Shown: positions 47,304-57,418 of the stretch, piece by piece
How the letters are laid out: the number at the start of each line of letters is the position of its first letter
Position numbering within the stretch: the first letter of the stretch is position 1
Origin: Clostridia bacterium
GTDB taxonomy: Bacteria > Bacillota > Clostridia > Oscillospirales > Acutalibacteraceae
DNA: 64,000 nt
Assembly (NCBI GenBank): GCA_029007095.1
Contig: JAQXHF010000004.1
Location: 1 to 64,000 of the forward strand
Reading direction: 5' to 3'
Program-made: the position numbers and the translations under genes
The notes under the pieces: generated by a model
Database searches by the model: none
What the model was told of the DNA's origin: nothing
The model's input: the letters and a program-made list of their open reading frames with translations, nothing else

Positions 47304-48200
47304 ATGTCCTTTACCCACGAGCTAAAAAAAGAATTAGCCTTGCTTGAATCAGAAAATCCGTGCTGCGAAAAGGCGTTTGCGTACGGATTTATGCTTTTTG
47401 GCAAGAGCTTTAACTTGCGTTCCATGAGCTGCTCTACGGATTATACGGAGGTTATGGACAGCTTCGTTCGCTCTGCGAAAAAATTTGTCAGCGATACTAA
47501 ATTTGATGTTTCTCACAATGACGGCGGAAAATACACGCTTCGTATAAATTCTTTACAGGCAAGAAACACCATTCTCAATTACTTCGGTCACGAATCAAAT
47601 GAAATATCTTTGAGGATAAATTACGCAAACTTTGAAAATGACTGCTGCTATGCTTCGTTTGTCAGGGGAGTTTTTCTCTCCTGCGGTTCGCTTGCAGATC
47701 CTTATAAGAATTATCACCTTGAATTTGTTGTTCCGTACTTCAAGCTCAGTCAGGATTTGTTGAAAATGCTTACAGACCTTAATTTTAACGCAAAGTATAT
47801 CCTTCGCAATTATTCCCATGTTATTTATATTAAAGAGAGTGAAAGCATAGAGGATATTATAACGCTTATGGGAGCGATGAATTCGAGCTTGAAGCTTATG
47901 GGTATCAAGCTCGAAAAAGATGTAAGAAACAATATTAACAGACAGATGAATTTTGAAAGCGCAAATATGAACCGCTCCATTGAAGCCGGCATAGCGCAGG
48001 CAGAAGCGATTGAGCTTATTGAAAAGAAGCAGGGACTTGATTCTCTGCCGGACAATCTCAGAGAGCTTGCTAAGATAAGAAAAGACAATCCCGATATGTC
48101 TCTGAAACAGCTTGGAGAGTGCCTTTCGGAGCCGCTGAGCCGTTCGGGAGTAAATCACAGACTGAAAAAGATTATGGAAATTGCCGAAAGTTATAAATAA
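47304..48200 (+). CDS. whiA: DNA-binding protein WhiA
   Basis: Short LAGLIDADG-like N-terminal half and C-terminal LPDNLRELAKIRKDNPDMSLKQLGECLSEPLSRSGVNHRLKKI HTH. Confidence 0.94.
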   Translation: MSFTHELKKELALLESENPCCEKAFAYGFMLFGKSFNLRSMSCSTDYTEVMDSFVRSAKKFVSDTKFDVSHNDGGKYTLRINSLQARNTILNYFGHESNEISLRINYANFENDCCYASFVRGVFLSCGSLADPYKNYHLEFVVPYFKLSQDLLKMLTDLNFNAKYILRNYSHVIYIKESESIEDIITLMGAMNSSLKLMGIKLEKDVRNNINRQMNFESANMNRSIEAGIAQAEAIELIEKKQGLDSLPDNLRELAKIRKDNPDMSLKQLGECLSEPLSRSGVNHRLKKIMEIAESYK

Positions 48201-48209
48201 TACCCGGAG

Positions 48210-51200
48210 GTGAACGCTTTGCCCGGATTCACTCATTTGCATCTTCATACCGAATACAGCTTGCTTGACGTAGCGTGCAGACTCGATAATCTCCTCGACA
48301 GAGCGGTTCAGCTCGGTCAGACTTCTATTGCGATCACAGACCACGGCGTTATGTACGGCGCTGTGGATTTTTATAAAAAAGCAAAGGCAAGAGGAATAAA
48401 GCCTATTATCGGCTGTGAATGTTATCTTGCAGCGAGGACAAGATTTGATAAGATTCACGCTCTCGACAGCGAAAGATATCACCTTGTCCTGCTTTGCAAA
48501 AATGCACAGGGATATCAGAACCTTATAGATATGGTTTCGCGCTCGTGGACAGAAGGCTTTTATACAAAGCCGAGAATCGACCGCGAACTACTTGAACAGA
48601 AGCATGAGGGACTTATAGCTCTGTCTGCCTGCCTTGCGGGAGAAATTCCGCGCGCGCTGTCACGCGGAGACTACGAAAGTGCCAAGGAAAAAGCTTTGTG
48701 GTATAATTCCGTTTTCGGTCAGGGAAATTTCTATCTCGAATTGCAGGATCACGGAATAAAAGAGCAGAAAGCTATCGAACCGATGATGATACGCCTTTCG
48801 GAGGAAACCGGAATTCCTCTCGTTGCGACTAATGACACGCATTATGTTATGCGTGAGGACAATAAAATTCAGCAAATACTGATTTGCATAGCTACAAACA
48901 CAACGCTCGGTCAGGACAACGGACTTGAATTTCAAACGGACGAGTTTTATCTCAAATCCGAGGAAGAAATGCGTGAACTTTTCTCAAATGTTCCGCAGGC
49001 GATAGACAATACTCAGGTTATAGCCGAGCAATGCAATTATGATTTTGAATTCGGAAACACAAAGCTTCCGCATTTCGATGTTCCTGACGGCAGAGACCAT
49101 TTTGAATGGTTCAGGGAGCAGTGCTTCAACGGACTTTACCGCCGATACGGGGACAATCCTCCTCAGAGCTACATCGACAGGCTCAACTATGAGCTTGGAG
49201 TTATAAATAAGATGGGATATGTTGATTACTATCTCATAGTTCACGATTTTATTCGCTACGCAAAGTCTAAAAATATTCCGGTCGGACCGGGCAGAGGTTC
49301 GGGTGCAGGAAGCCTTGCGGCTTATTGCATAGGTATAACCGGCATTGATCCGATGAAGCATAATCTTCTCTTTGAGCGCTTTTTGAATCCCGAAAGAGTC
49401 AGTATGCCTGACTTTGATGTCGATTTCTGTTATGAGCGCAGAGGCGAGGTAATAGATTATGTTATCGAAAAATACGGGGCGGATCATGTTGCTCAAATCG
49501 TAACTTTCGGAACGCTTGCCGCCCGCGCCGCAATACGCGATGTGGGACGCGCAATGGGAATGGCATATAATGTAGTGGATAATGTCTGCAAGCAGATTCC
49601 TACCGAGCTGAATATCACAATAGAAAAGGCTCTTAAAAAATCTTCGGAACTTAAAGCAATGTATGACTCCGACACCGAAATAAAGGAGCTTATTGATAAT
49701 TCAATGAAGGTGGAGGGTATGCCGAGACATACATCTACCCATGCCGCAGGCGTTGTTATCACGAGAGATCCGGTTTCAACATATGTTCCACTTGCTTTGA
49801 ACGATGAATCGGTTGTTACGCAGTTTACCATGACTACTCTTGAGGAACTCGGACTTTTGAAGATGGACTTCCTCGGACTCAGAACGCTTACCGTTATTGA
49901 TGACGCGCAAAAGATGATACGCAGGCGCGAAAAAGATTTTGATATCGAAAAAATCCCGACTGATGACAAGGCGACATTTGAAATGATGTCGCAGGGACAG
50001 ACCGAAGGCGTTTTTCAGTTTGAATCGGCAGGAATGAAAAATGTGCTGATAGGACTGAAACCGGAAAATATAGAGGACCTGATAGCGGTTATATCTCTTT
50101 ACCGTCCCGGTCCTATGGATTCGATACCGACTTATATAAACAACAGGCATCATCCCGAACAGACGGTTTACAAGACGGAGAAACTCAGGGATATACTTGA
50201 TGTTACAAACGGCTGTATGATTTATCAGGAACAGGTTATGCAGATATTCCGAACCCTTGCCGGATATTCATACGGCAGAGCGGATATAGTGCGCCGCGCT
50301 ATGTCTAAGAAAAAGCACGATGTAATGGAGCGCGAAAGGCATAATTTCATATACGGACTCGTAAACGAGGACGGCACGGTAGAGTGCGACGGCTGCATAA
50401 AAAGGGGAGTGCCTGAAAGCGTTGCAAACGAGATATTCAACGATATGTCCTCCTTTGCGTCATATGCTTTTAACAAATCCCATGCCGCCGCATATGCCTA
50501 TGTCGCTTACAGAACCGCTTATCTCAAATGCCATTATCCGTGTGAATTTATGGCGGCGCTGCTTTCGAGTGTGCTTGACAATTCGGGCAAGGTTTCACGC
50601 TATATCGGTGAATGTGAGCGAATCGGAATAAAGGTTCTCCCGCCGAGCGTGAATGACAGCGGAGAGAATTTTACCGTTGAGAACGGAAATATTCGCTTCG
50701 GCTTGCTTGCTGTTAAAAATCTCGGTAAGAATTTCATAAGAAACATTGAAATGCAGCGCAGAGAGGGCAAATACACATCGTTTTATGATTTTTGTTCAAG
50801 ACTGCACGGCGCGGATTTCAACAAGCGGGCGATAGAGAATCTTATTCGCTGCGGTTCGCTTGATTCGCTCGGCGCTAATCGCCGTCAGATGCTTATGGGT
50901 ATGGGCGACATAATCGACGAGCTTGATAATAAACGACGCAGAAATGTTGACGGTCAGATAGGTTTCTTTGATTCCGGCTTCGCGTCCGACGGCTCGACGG
51001 CTCACGAACCCGAACTGCCTTATGTTGACGAATTCCCAAAAAATGAGCTTCTCGCTATGGAAAAGGAGACAACCGGACTGTACCTTTCGGGGCATCCGAT
51101 GTCTGAGTACAGAGAGCTTGCCGTCAGTCTTAAATGTACGGATATTGCAGATTTGGTTGAAGAGCAGGAAAGTCCTTCGTCATATTCTGACCGTGACAGG

Positions 51201-51713
51201 GTAAAGATAATGGGAATAATAAGCACGGTTAAGAAAAAAATTACAAAATCCGATTCTACGATGGCGTTTCTTACTGTCGAGGATGTTACAGGCTCTATGG
51301 AAGTGATAGTATTTCCTAAAACTCTTACTGAGTATTCTACTCTTATAGGAGAGGGCGAAATAGCTGTTTTTACAGGCAGACTTGATATGCGTGAAGATGA
51401 GCCGACAAGACTTGTTTGCGAATTCATTTCAAGCCTGAGCGAAGCGAAAAAAAGAATGGGTGCAAATCCTACTCAGCAAACCAAGCATAAGCGCAGAGGA
51501 CTTTTTATAAAATTCAAGTCTAAAAATTGCCCTGAACTGATACAGGCGGAAAAATTACTTAAAATTTTTGACGGAAATATGCCGCTGTACTATTATTTTG
51601 AAGATAATAAAGAATATACAAAACTTCCGGCAGACAGGTTTGTTGATGTAAACGAACCGCTTATCAGGGAGCTTAAAAAGGTTGCCGGCGAAAAAAATGT
51701 AGTTGTTCAGTAA
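48210..51713 (+). CDS. dnaE: DNA polymerase III subunit alpha
   Basis: PHP domain FTHLHLHTEYSLLD; GPGRGSGAGSLAAYCIGITGIDP; PDFDVDFCYERR; 1167 aa. Confidence 0.97.
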   Translation: MNALPGFTHLHLHTEYSLLDVACRLDNLLDRAVQLGQTSIAITDHGVMYGAVDFYKKAKARGIKPIIGCECYLAARTRFDKIHALDSERYHLVLLCKNAQGYQNLIDMVSRSWTEGFYTKPRIDRELLEQKHEGLIALSACLAGEIPRALSRGDYESAKEKALWYNSVFGQGNFYLELQDHGIKEQKAIEPMMIRLSEETGIPLVATNDTHYVMREDNKIQQILICIATNTTLGQDNGLEFQTDEFYLKSEEEMRELFSNVPQAIDNTQVIAEQCNYDFEFGNTKLPHFDVPDGRDHFEWFREQCFNGLYRRYGDNPPQSYIDRLNYELGVINKMGYVDYYLIVHDFIRYAKSKNIPVGPGRGSGAGSLAAYCIGITGIDPMKHNLLFERFLNPERVSMPDFDVDFCYERRGEVIDYVIEKYGADHVAQIVTFGTLAARAAIRDVGRAMGMAYNVVDNVCKQIPTELNITIEKALKKSSELKAMYDSDTEIKELIDNSMKVEGMPRHTSTHAAGVVITRDPVSTYVPLALNDESVVTQFTMTTLEELGLLKMDFLGLRTLTVIDDAQKMIRRREKDFDIEKIPTDDKATFEMMSQGQTEGVFQFESAGMKNVLIGLKPENIEDLIAVISLYRPGPMDSIPTYINNRHHPEQTVYKTEKLRDILDVTNGCMIYQEQVMQIFRTLAGYSYGRADIVRRAMSKKKHDVMERERHNFIYGLVNEDGTVECDGCIKRGVPESVANEIFNDMSSFASYAFNKSHAAAYAYVAYRTAYLKCHYPCEFMAALLSSVLDNSGKVSRYIGECERIGIKVLPPSVNDSGENFTVENGNIRFGLLAVKNLGKNFIRNIEMQRREGKYTSFYDFCSRLHGADFNKRAIENLIRCGSLDSLGANRRQMLMGMGDIIDELDNKRRRNVDGQIGFFDSGFASDGSTAHEPELPYVDEFPKNELLAMEKETTGLYLSGHPMSEYRELAVSLKCTDIADLVEEQESPSSYSDRDRVKIMGIISTVKKKITKSDSTMAFLTVEDVTGSMEVIVFPKTLTEYSTLIGEGEIAVFTGRLDMREDEPTRLVCEFISSLSEAKKRMGANPTQQTKHKRRGLFIKFKSKNCPELIQAEKLLKIFDGNMPLYYYFEDNKEYTKLPADRFVDVNEPLIRELKKVAGEKNVVVQ

Positions 51714-51740
51714 AAAATTAAAAATATTTTAAGGATTTAT

Positions 51741-51769
51741 TTGACATTTTTTTCAAATTAGTGTATGAT
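51741..51769 (+). promoter_or_regulatory. Sigma-A-type promoter for pfkA
   Basis: TTGACA-17 nt-TATGAT. Confidence 0.7.
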
Positions 51770-51808
51770 ACAAATCGTATGTAATTTAACCAAAGGGGAT
51801 GTTCCAAA

Positions 51809-52786
51809 ATGAAAACAATAGGTGTTTTGACAAGCGGAGGAGACGCTCCGGGCATGAATGCCGCAGTTCGTTCGGTAGTTCGTACTGCTTGTGAAAATAA
51901 TGTTAAGGTTTACGGCATTGACAGAGGCTTTAAAGGCCTTATGGCAGGCGACCTTATACCGATGGAGATTCGCTCTGTATGCGATATAATTCACAGAGGC
52001 GGCACTATTCTCCATTCGGCAAGAAGCAAGGAGTTTGCAACCGAAGAGGGAATGGCAAAGGCAATAGAAATTTGCAATGCTTACGGAATTGAGGGCATAG
52101 TTGTAATCGGAGGCGACGGTTCTTTCAGAGGAGCAAGAGATCTTTCCGAGAGAGGTATTCCCTGCGTCGGAATTCCCGGTACTATCGACAACGATATAGC
52201 TTGCTGTGATTACACTATCGGCTACGACACCTGCCTTAATACAATTATGGAAATGGTTGACAGAATTCGCGATACTTCCGCTTCTCACGACCGCTGCTCC
52301 GTAATCGAGGTTATGGGCAGACGCGCAGGTTACCTCGCTCTTAATGCGGGTATTGCCGTCGGCGCTGCTGCAATTCTTATCCCTGAGGTTGAGTTTGACC
52401 TTAAAAGAGATGTTTTTGACCGTATCCGCCGTACTCAGAAGACAGGCAAAAAGCACTTCCTTGTAATCGTTGCCGAGGGCGTAACCGCTGACGGTAATAT
52501 AACGGTTGAAGAGCTTGCAAAGGCTATCGAAGAAGAAACCGGAGTTGAGTCAAGAGCTATGGTACTCGCTCATGTTCAGAGAGGCGGCTCACCGACAGTA
52601 CGCGACAGAGTTGTTGCAAGCCAGATGGGTTACCATGCTGTTCAGCTGCTTATGCAGGGAATCGGCAATCGCGTAGTAGCTATGCAGAAAGACCAGATAG
52701 TTGATTTTGACATCTTTGAAGCTCTCAATATGAAGAAGCATATTGATATGGATCTTTATAAGATGGCAAATGTAATTTCTATCTGA
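51809..52786 (+). CDS. pfkA: 6-phosphofructokinase
   Basis: IGVLTSGGDAPGMNAAVRSVVR; GGDGSFRGA; GIPGTIDNDIACCDYTIGYDTCLNT; EVMGRRAGYLALNAGIA. Confidence 0.97.
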   Translation: MKTIGVLTSGGDAPGMNAAVRSVVRTACENNVKVYGIDRGFKGLMAGDLIPMEIRSVCDIIHRGGTILHSARSKEFATEEGMAKAIEICNAYGIEGIVVIGGDGSFRGARDLSERGIPCVGIPGTIDNDIACCDYTIGYDTCLNTIMEMVDRIRDTSASHDRCSVIEVMGRRAGYLALNAGIAVGAAAILIPEVEFDLKRDVFDRIRRTQKTGKKHFLVIVAEGVTADGNITVEELAKAIEEETGVESRAMVLAHVQRGGSPTVRDRVVASQMGYHAVQLLMQGIGNRVVAMQKDQIVDFDIFEALNMKKHIDMDLYKMANVISI

Positions 52787-52821
52787 GAATATTAAAAATA
52801 CATTAAAGAGGGACATAGATT

Positions 52822-55209
52822 GTGCTGAAAGACGAATTTTTAGAACTTCGCCGCCGCATAATTGCAAAAGATTTCTCAAAGATGAACGATAAGCAGCAAG
52901 AGGCTATTTATACGGTAAAAGGCCCCTTGCTGCTTCTTGCAGGAGCGGGAAGCGGAAAAACGACAGTCCTTGTAAACAGGATTGCAAATTTAATAAAATA
53001 CGGCAACGCATATAATTCCGATTACTGTGAGTTTGAACCCACAGAGAACGATGTCGAGCTTATGAGGGCATACCTGAATGATGACAGCATAGACCTTTTT
53101 GAGGTCAGCGACCTTTTGAGCGTTGACGCACCGTATCCGTGGGAGATACTTGCAATCACTTTTACCAATAAGGCGGCAAATGAGCTTAAAGAAAGGCTGT
53201 CAAAGCTGCTTGGGGACGCGGCAAATGATATTTGGGCAAGCACCTTTCATTCTGCCTGCGCGCGTATTCTTCGCCGTCACGGAGAAGCTCTCGGCTATAC
53301 AAATCATTTTACAATATACGATACCGACGATTCAAAACGCGTTATGAAAGAGGTTCAGAGACTTCTCGGTATCAACGATAAAATGCTTTCTCACAAGGTG
53401 ATTTTAAAAGAGATAAGCAAGGCAAAAGATATGCTTATAACTCCTAAGGAATACATCGAAAAAGCCGGCGGCGATATACGGCTGAAATCCATAGGAGAGG
53501 CGTACGAGTGCTATCAGAAGCAGCTCAAAGCGGCAGACGCAATGGATTTTGACGATATCATATTCAAGACTGTCGAACTGCTTGAAAAGAACGAGGAAGA
53601 ACGCAAATATTATCAGAATAAATTTAAGTATATATTGGTCGATGAGTATCAGGACACAAATCATGCTCAGTACAGACTGACGAGCTTGCTTGCCGATAAA
53701 TATAAAAATATCTGTGTTGTCGGTGATGATGATCAGAGTATATATAAATTCCGCGGCGCTACGATAGAGAATATACTCAGCTTCGAGAATAGATATCCCA
53801 ACGCGAAGGTTATCAGGCTTGAACAGAATTACCGCTCAACTCAGACGATACTTGACGCTGCCAACTTTGTAATTTCCAACAATCAGCAGCGCAAAGGCAA
53901 AAATCTTTGGACGGATAACGGAATCGGAGATAAAATCACGGTAAATACCTCTTATGACGAGAGGGAGGAAGCGAGATTTGTCGCTGAAACCGTGATGAAA
54001 GATGTTGCAAACGGTAAAAAAATGAGCGATCATGCTGTTTTGTACCGTATGAATTCACAGTCAAACAATATTGAAAACGCGTTTGTAAGAGCGGGAATTC
54101 CGTACCGCGTAATCGGCGGACTTCGATTCTATGAGAGAAAAGAAATCAAAGACGCGCTTGCATATCTCACGGTTATAAACAATCCTGCCGATACCGTTAG
54201 ACTTCGCAGAATTATCAACGAGCCTAAAAGAGGTATAGGCGACTCCACCGTGAACAACGCTTCCGAAATTGCGGCAGGCCTTGGAATCAGCGTGTTTGAG
54301 GTTATTTCAAATTCTGAAAATTATCCGGCGCTCAGCCGTGCTTCGGGTAAACTCAAACTTTTTACGGATATGATAAATGAGCTGATAGAAGCTTCGTCCG
54401 ATATGAAGCTTGACGAGCTTTTGGAGCTGACGCTCAATAAATCCGGATATTATGAATATCTGAAACTCGATAAGGATACCGAGCAGGACAGAAAAGAAAA
54501 CCTTAAAGAGTTAAAGGACAACCTGCGCCGTTATGAGGAAGAAACCGAGGAACCGTCTCTTAACGGCTTCCTTGAAGAAATTGCGCTTATGACGGATATT
54601 GACAATTATAACGCTCAGGCGGATACGGTAGTGATGATGACTTTGCACTCGGCAAAGGGATTGGAATTCCCGGTTGTGTTCATCGTAGGTATGGAGGACG
54701 GAATTTTCCCCGGAAGTCAGTCGCTTTACAGTACCGAGGATATGGAAGAGGAGCGGCGGCTTGCCTATGTCGGAATAACGAGAGCTAAGCAGAAGCTTTA
54801 TCTTACCAATACGAGGACAAGGCTTATGTTCGGCTCGACCTCTCACAATCCTCCGTCGCGGTTCCTTTCCGAGATACCCGATAAACTTGTTGAAAAGACG
54901 GGCGCAACGGCGTACGGATTTGGCGGAATGTCCGACGATTTTGACAGGGATGAACGAAGCTTTAACAGGTACTCCGACTCCGAGCCTCAGCGCAGAAGCG
55001 TTAACAGAGGCTTCTCGGCGGCAAAGACAGCTCCGTCTGCGCCTACCGGCGAGCAGTATAATGTCGGTGATACGGTTAAGCACAGAGTTTTTGGCACGGG
55101 AGTTGTTTTATCGGCTCAGAGAGTCGGAAACGATACCTTGCTTGAAATAGCTTTTGACAATGCAGGCACTAAAAAGCTTATGGCAAATTTTGCAAAGTTG
55201 ACAAAATAA
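52822..55209 (+). CDS. pcrA: UvrD/PcrA-type ATP-dependent DNA helicase
   Basis: LAGAGSGKTTVLVNRIANLI; VDEYQDTNHAQYRL; GDDDQSIYKFRGA; VMMTLHSAKGLEFPVVFIVGMEDGIFP; GTG start. Confidence 0.94.
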   Translation: MLKDEFLELRRRIIAKDFSKMNDKQQEAIYTVKGPLLLLAGAGSGKTTVLVNRIANLIKYGNAYNSDYCEFEPTENDVELMRAYLNDDSIDLFEVSDLLSVDAPYPWEILAITFTNKAANELKERLSKLLGDAANDIWASTFHSACARILRRHGEALGYTNHFTIYDTDDSKRVMKEVQRLLGINDKMLSHKVILKEISKAKDMLITPKEYIEKAGGDIRLKSIGEAYECYQKQLKAADAMDFDDIIFKTVELLEKNEEERKYYQNKFKYILVDEYQDTNHAQYRLTSLLADKYKNICVVGDDDQSIYKFRGATIENILSFENRYPNAKVIRLEQNYRSTQTILDAANFVISNNQQRKGKNLWTDNGIGDKITVNTSYDEREEARFVAETVMKDVANGKKMSDHAVLYRMNSQSNNIENAFVRAGIPYRVIGGLRFYERKEIKDALAYLTVINNPADTVRLRRIINEPKRGIGDSTVNNASEIAAGLGISVFEVISNSENYPALSRASGKLKLFTDMINELIEASSDMKLDELLELTLNKSGYYEYLKLDKDTEQDRKENLKELKDNLRRYEEETEEPSLNGFLEEIALMTDIDNYNAQADTVVMMTLHSAKGLEFPVVFIVGMEDGIFPGSQSLYSTEDMEEERRLAYVGITRAKQKLYLTNTRTRLMFGSTSHNPPSRFLSEIPDKLVEKTGATAYGFGGMSDDFDRDERSFNRYSDSEPQRRSVNRGFSAAKTAPSAPTGEQYNVGDTVKHRVFGTGVVLSAQRVGNDTLLEIAFDNAGTKKLMANFAKLTK

Positions 55210-55253
55210 TCAAACTGTATAAATAATTTTACTAAAAATTCACCTAAAAACTA

Positions 55254-55282
55254 TTGATAATTAACAGAAACTTCTATATAAT
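55254..55282 (+). promoter_or_regulatory. Sigma-A-type promoter for small secreted protein
   Basis: TTGATA-17 nt-TATAAT. Confidence 0.6.
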
Positions 55283-55312
55283 ATTATCATAAAATAAAAA
55301 TGAGGTGATTTT

Positions 55313-55873
55313 ATGTCAAAAACTATTTCAAGGTTTATGGCTATTCTCTTGTCGGTGGCAATGCTGATAGCGCTTCCTATTGCGTCGGGTGCAGACGATG
55401 CGCAAGCTTCCATAAGCAATGTCGGAATAAATGTTGTCAGCGGCAGATGGTCTGATGATTACATCGGCAAGGTTGAATTAAAATTCAGCAGTGCCGCCAA
55501 TATGGTTGGCGACGGAACGCTGGTTGTTATTTCTCTTAACAGTGAAGATAATGTTATCAAAGAGCTTTCGCTTGATAATTCTTCTGTTTCGGTCAAGGGC
55601 AACAATGTTTGTATAGAATTCGACTTTGACAGGACTGTTGAACATTCGGACACATATATTTTCAGCATTTGTGAGGGCGCGTTTACAGCGAGAGACTCAT
55701 CTCAAAATGCGGCTTATGTTTTCAGCGTAACGGGCAATGAGCTTGTAGAGGATATTGATACCGTAGAAATCGCGGTTACTCCTGTTCAGCGAATTATTGA
55801 ATGGCTTGAATCGCTTAACAAATTATGGCTTAAACCTGTAATATGGATACTCACTTGGTTCACAAAGCTTTAA
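55313..55873 (+). CDS. Secreted protein of unknown function (186 aa)
   Basis: Signal peptide FMAILLSVAMLIALPIASGADDA; beta-rich middle; Trp-rich C-terminal RIIEWLESLNKLWLKPVIWILTWFTKL. Confidence 0.7.
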   Translation: MSKTISRFMAILLSVAMLIALPIASGADDAQASISNVGINVVSGRWSDDYIGKVELKFSSAANMVGDGTLVVISLNSEDNVIKELSLDNSSVSVKGNNVCIEFDFDRTVEHSDTYIFSICEGAFTARDSSQNAAYVFSVTGNELVEDIDTVEIAVTPVQRIIEWLESLNKLWLKPVIWILTWFTKL

Positions 55874-55891
55874 TGCTTCATATTTGACTTT

Positions 55892-55927
55892 AAACGGCTT
55901 GCAACAATTTTGTTACAAGCCGTTTTT
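55892..55927. terminator. Terminator hairpin between convergent genes
   Basis: AAACGGCTTG..CAAGCCGTTT followed by TT. Confidence 0.8.
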
Positions 55928-56012
55928 CTGCTTAAAGCAAAAAATATGAGTATGCGTCGACTGACTCATACTCATATTGTCATATTTTGTTTGATAAGAA
56001 ATTTCGCAGAAA

Positions 56013-56432
56013 TCAGAATTTTTCTTCTTCTTTTTTGCTCTTCTTTTTCTTAGCCGGCTTGCCCTGAGCTTCACGGCGGGCTGCCTTTTCTTTTTCAGCG
56101 GCTTCCTTAGCTGCTGCACGCTCCGCTGCAAGCTTCTCGTTAGCGGTATTGTTCTGGCTGATTGCCCAGCGTGTTACTTTGATATGGTTTCTGTCAACGC
56201 CGGTTTCGATAATCAAAGAGTCGTCCTTAACTGTAACGATTGTACCGATTATACCGCCGATTGTTGTTACCTCATCACCGATTTGGAGATTTTCACGCAT
56301 CTGCTGTTCCTGCTTCTGCTGCTTCTTCTGAGGTCTTATCATAAGCAAGTACATAACTCCGAAGATGACAAGCATCCAGATGATCATTGTCCAACCGCCG
56401 CTTGAAGTATTAGCTGCTGCCAAAAAATTCAT
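56013..56432 (-). CDS. yajC: Preprotein translocase subunit YajC
   Basis: TM then MLVIFGVMYLLMIRPQKKQQKQEQQMRENLQIGDEVTTIGGIIGTIVTVKDDSLIIETG. Confidence 0.94.
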   Translation of the reverse strand: MNFLAAANTSSGGWTMIIWMLVIFGVMYLLMIRPQKKQQKQEQQMRENLQIGDEVTTIGGIIGTIVTVKDDSLIIETGVDRNHIKVTRWAISQNNTANEKLAAERAAAKEAAEKEKAARREAQGKPAKKKKSKKEEEKF

Positions 56433-56535
56433 ATTACATCCTCCTATAAAACAATATTTGTATTATACAGTAAATTTGTCTAATATGCAAGACTTTTTTA
56501 TTACTATTCTGTGAACATAAAGAAAATATTAAACA

Positions 56536-57129
56536 TTATTTGGAAATAAATTTTTGCAAAGGCTTATAAACAAATACTGTCACGATCGAACAAATCAGAC
56601 CTTTTACTATCGTAAACGGTACATTGAAGACGAGCAGAGCCTGCGCTATGCTCTTTATCGACGGGCATATGAGTTGGTACATTCCGAGTATAGCCTCCTG
56701 CGGGAAGCCCATTACGCTGTAATAAAGCGGATAAATTACAAAATAGTTGACAGGCAGCGAAACTGCGCCCATTACCAAACACGCGGCGGCAGAGCCTAAG
56801 ATAACGCCCTTTATGTTTGGAAGCTTTTTGTAAATCAGACCTGCCGTGAGCGCAAACACAGCTCCCAGAATGAAGTTTGAAAGCTCGCCTATACCTCCGG
56901 ACGAACCTAAGGCAAGGTGAATCAGATTTTTAAGAAAAGCTATTGTGACTCCGGCAATCGGTCCGCAGACGAAAGCTCCGATAAGCTCCGGCAAATCGGA
57001 AAAATCGAGTTTTATGAAGCCGGGCATTATGGGTATCGAAATTTCGATAAATTGCAGGACTACCGCGACAGCCGTAAGGAGCGCAACCGTTGTTAATTTC
57101 TTTGTTTTGATTTTTGTGTTTGTGTTCAT
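56536..57129 (-). CDS. ribU: ECF transporter S component, riboflavin (RibU-like)
   Basis: Six hydrophobic segments; KLDFSDLPELIGAFVCGPIAGVTIAFLKNLIHL; downstream of FMN riboswitch. Confidence 0.9.
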   Translation of the reverse strand: MNTNTKIKTKKLTTVALLTAVAVVLQFIEISIPIMPGFIKLDFSDLPELIGAFVCGPIAGVTIAFLKNLIHLALGSSGGIGELSNFILGAVFALTAGLIYKKLPNIKGVILGSAAACLVMGAVSLPVNYFVIYPLYYSVMGFPQEAILGMYQLICPSIKSIAQALLVFNVPFTIVKGLICSIVTVFVYKPLQKFISK

Positions 57130-57220
57130 TTTGACAGATCCTTTCTCTTTTAGGGCAAAAGAGAAACCCCAGAAAAGTCGTATGACTGTTCAGGGGCGTA
57201 AATGTTCTTGTATGATTTAA

Positions 57221-57352
57221 CATTTTCTCTCATCCGGACTTTAACCGTCGGTATCGGAATTTCACCGATTCGGCCGCAAAGGAATTTGCGGTTCGCAGAC
57301 TTTGAGGAGTTGACCTCTTACTGCCGGTGGGGAATTGCACCCCGCCCTGAAA
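57221..57352 (-). ncRNA. FMN riboswitch (RFN element)
   Basis: Minus strand TTCAGGGCGGGGTGCAATTCCCCACCGGCAGTAAGAGG...GAACCGC..GCGG..ATCGGTGAAATTCCGATACCGACGGTTAAAGTCCGGATGAGAGAAAATG matches RFN consensus segments. Confidence 0.95.
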
Positions 57353-57418
57353 ATATTTTGTGGTATTATTATATGACCGTGTGTCTTGTTTGTCAAGATA
57401 AAATACGCTTTTTATATA

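Noticed and set aside
47595-48482. 295-aa minus-strand ORF antisense to whiA/dnaE
   Set aside because: Spans two conserved genes on the other strand; no RBS or family evidence.
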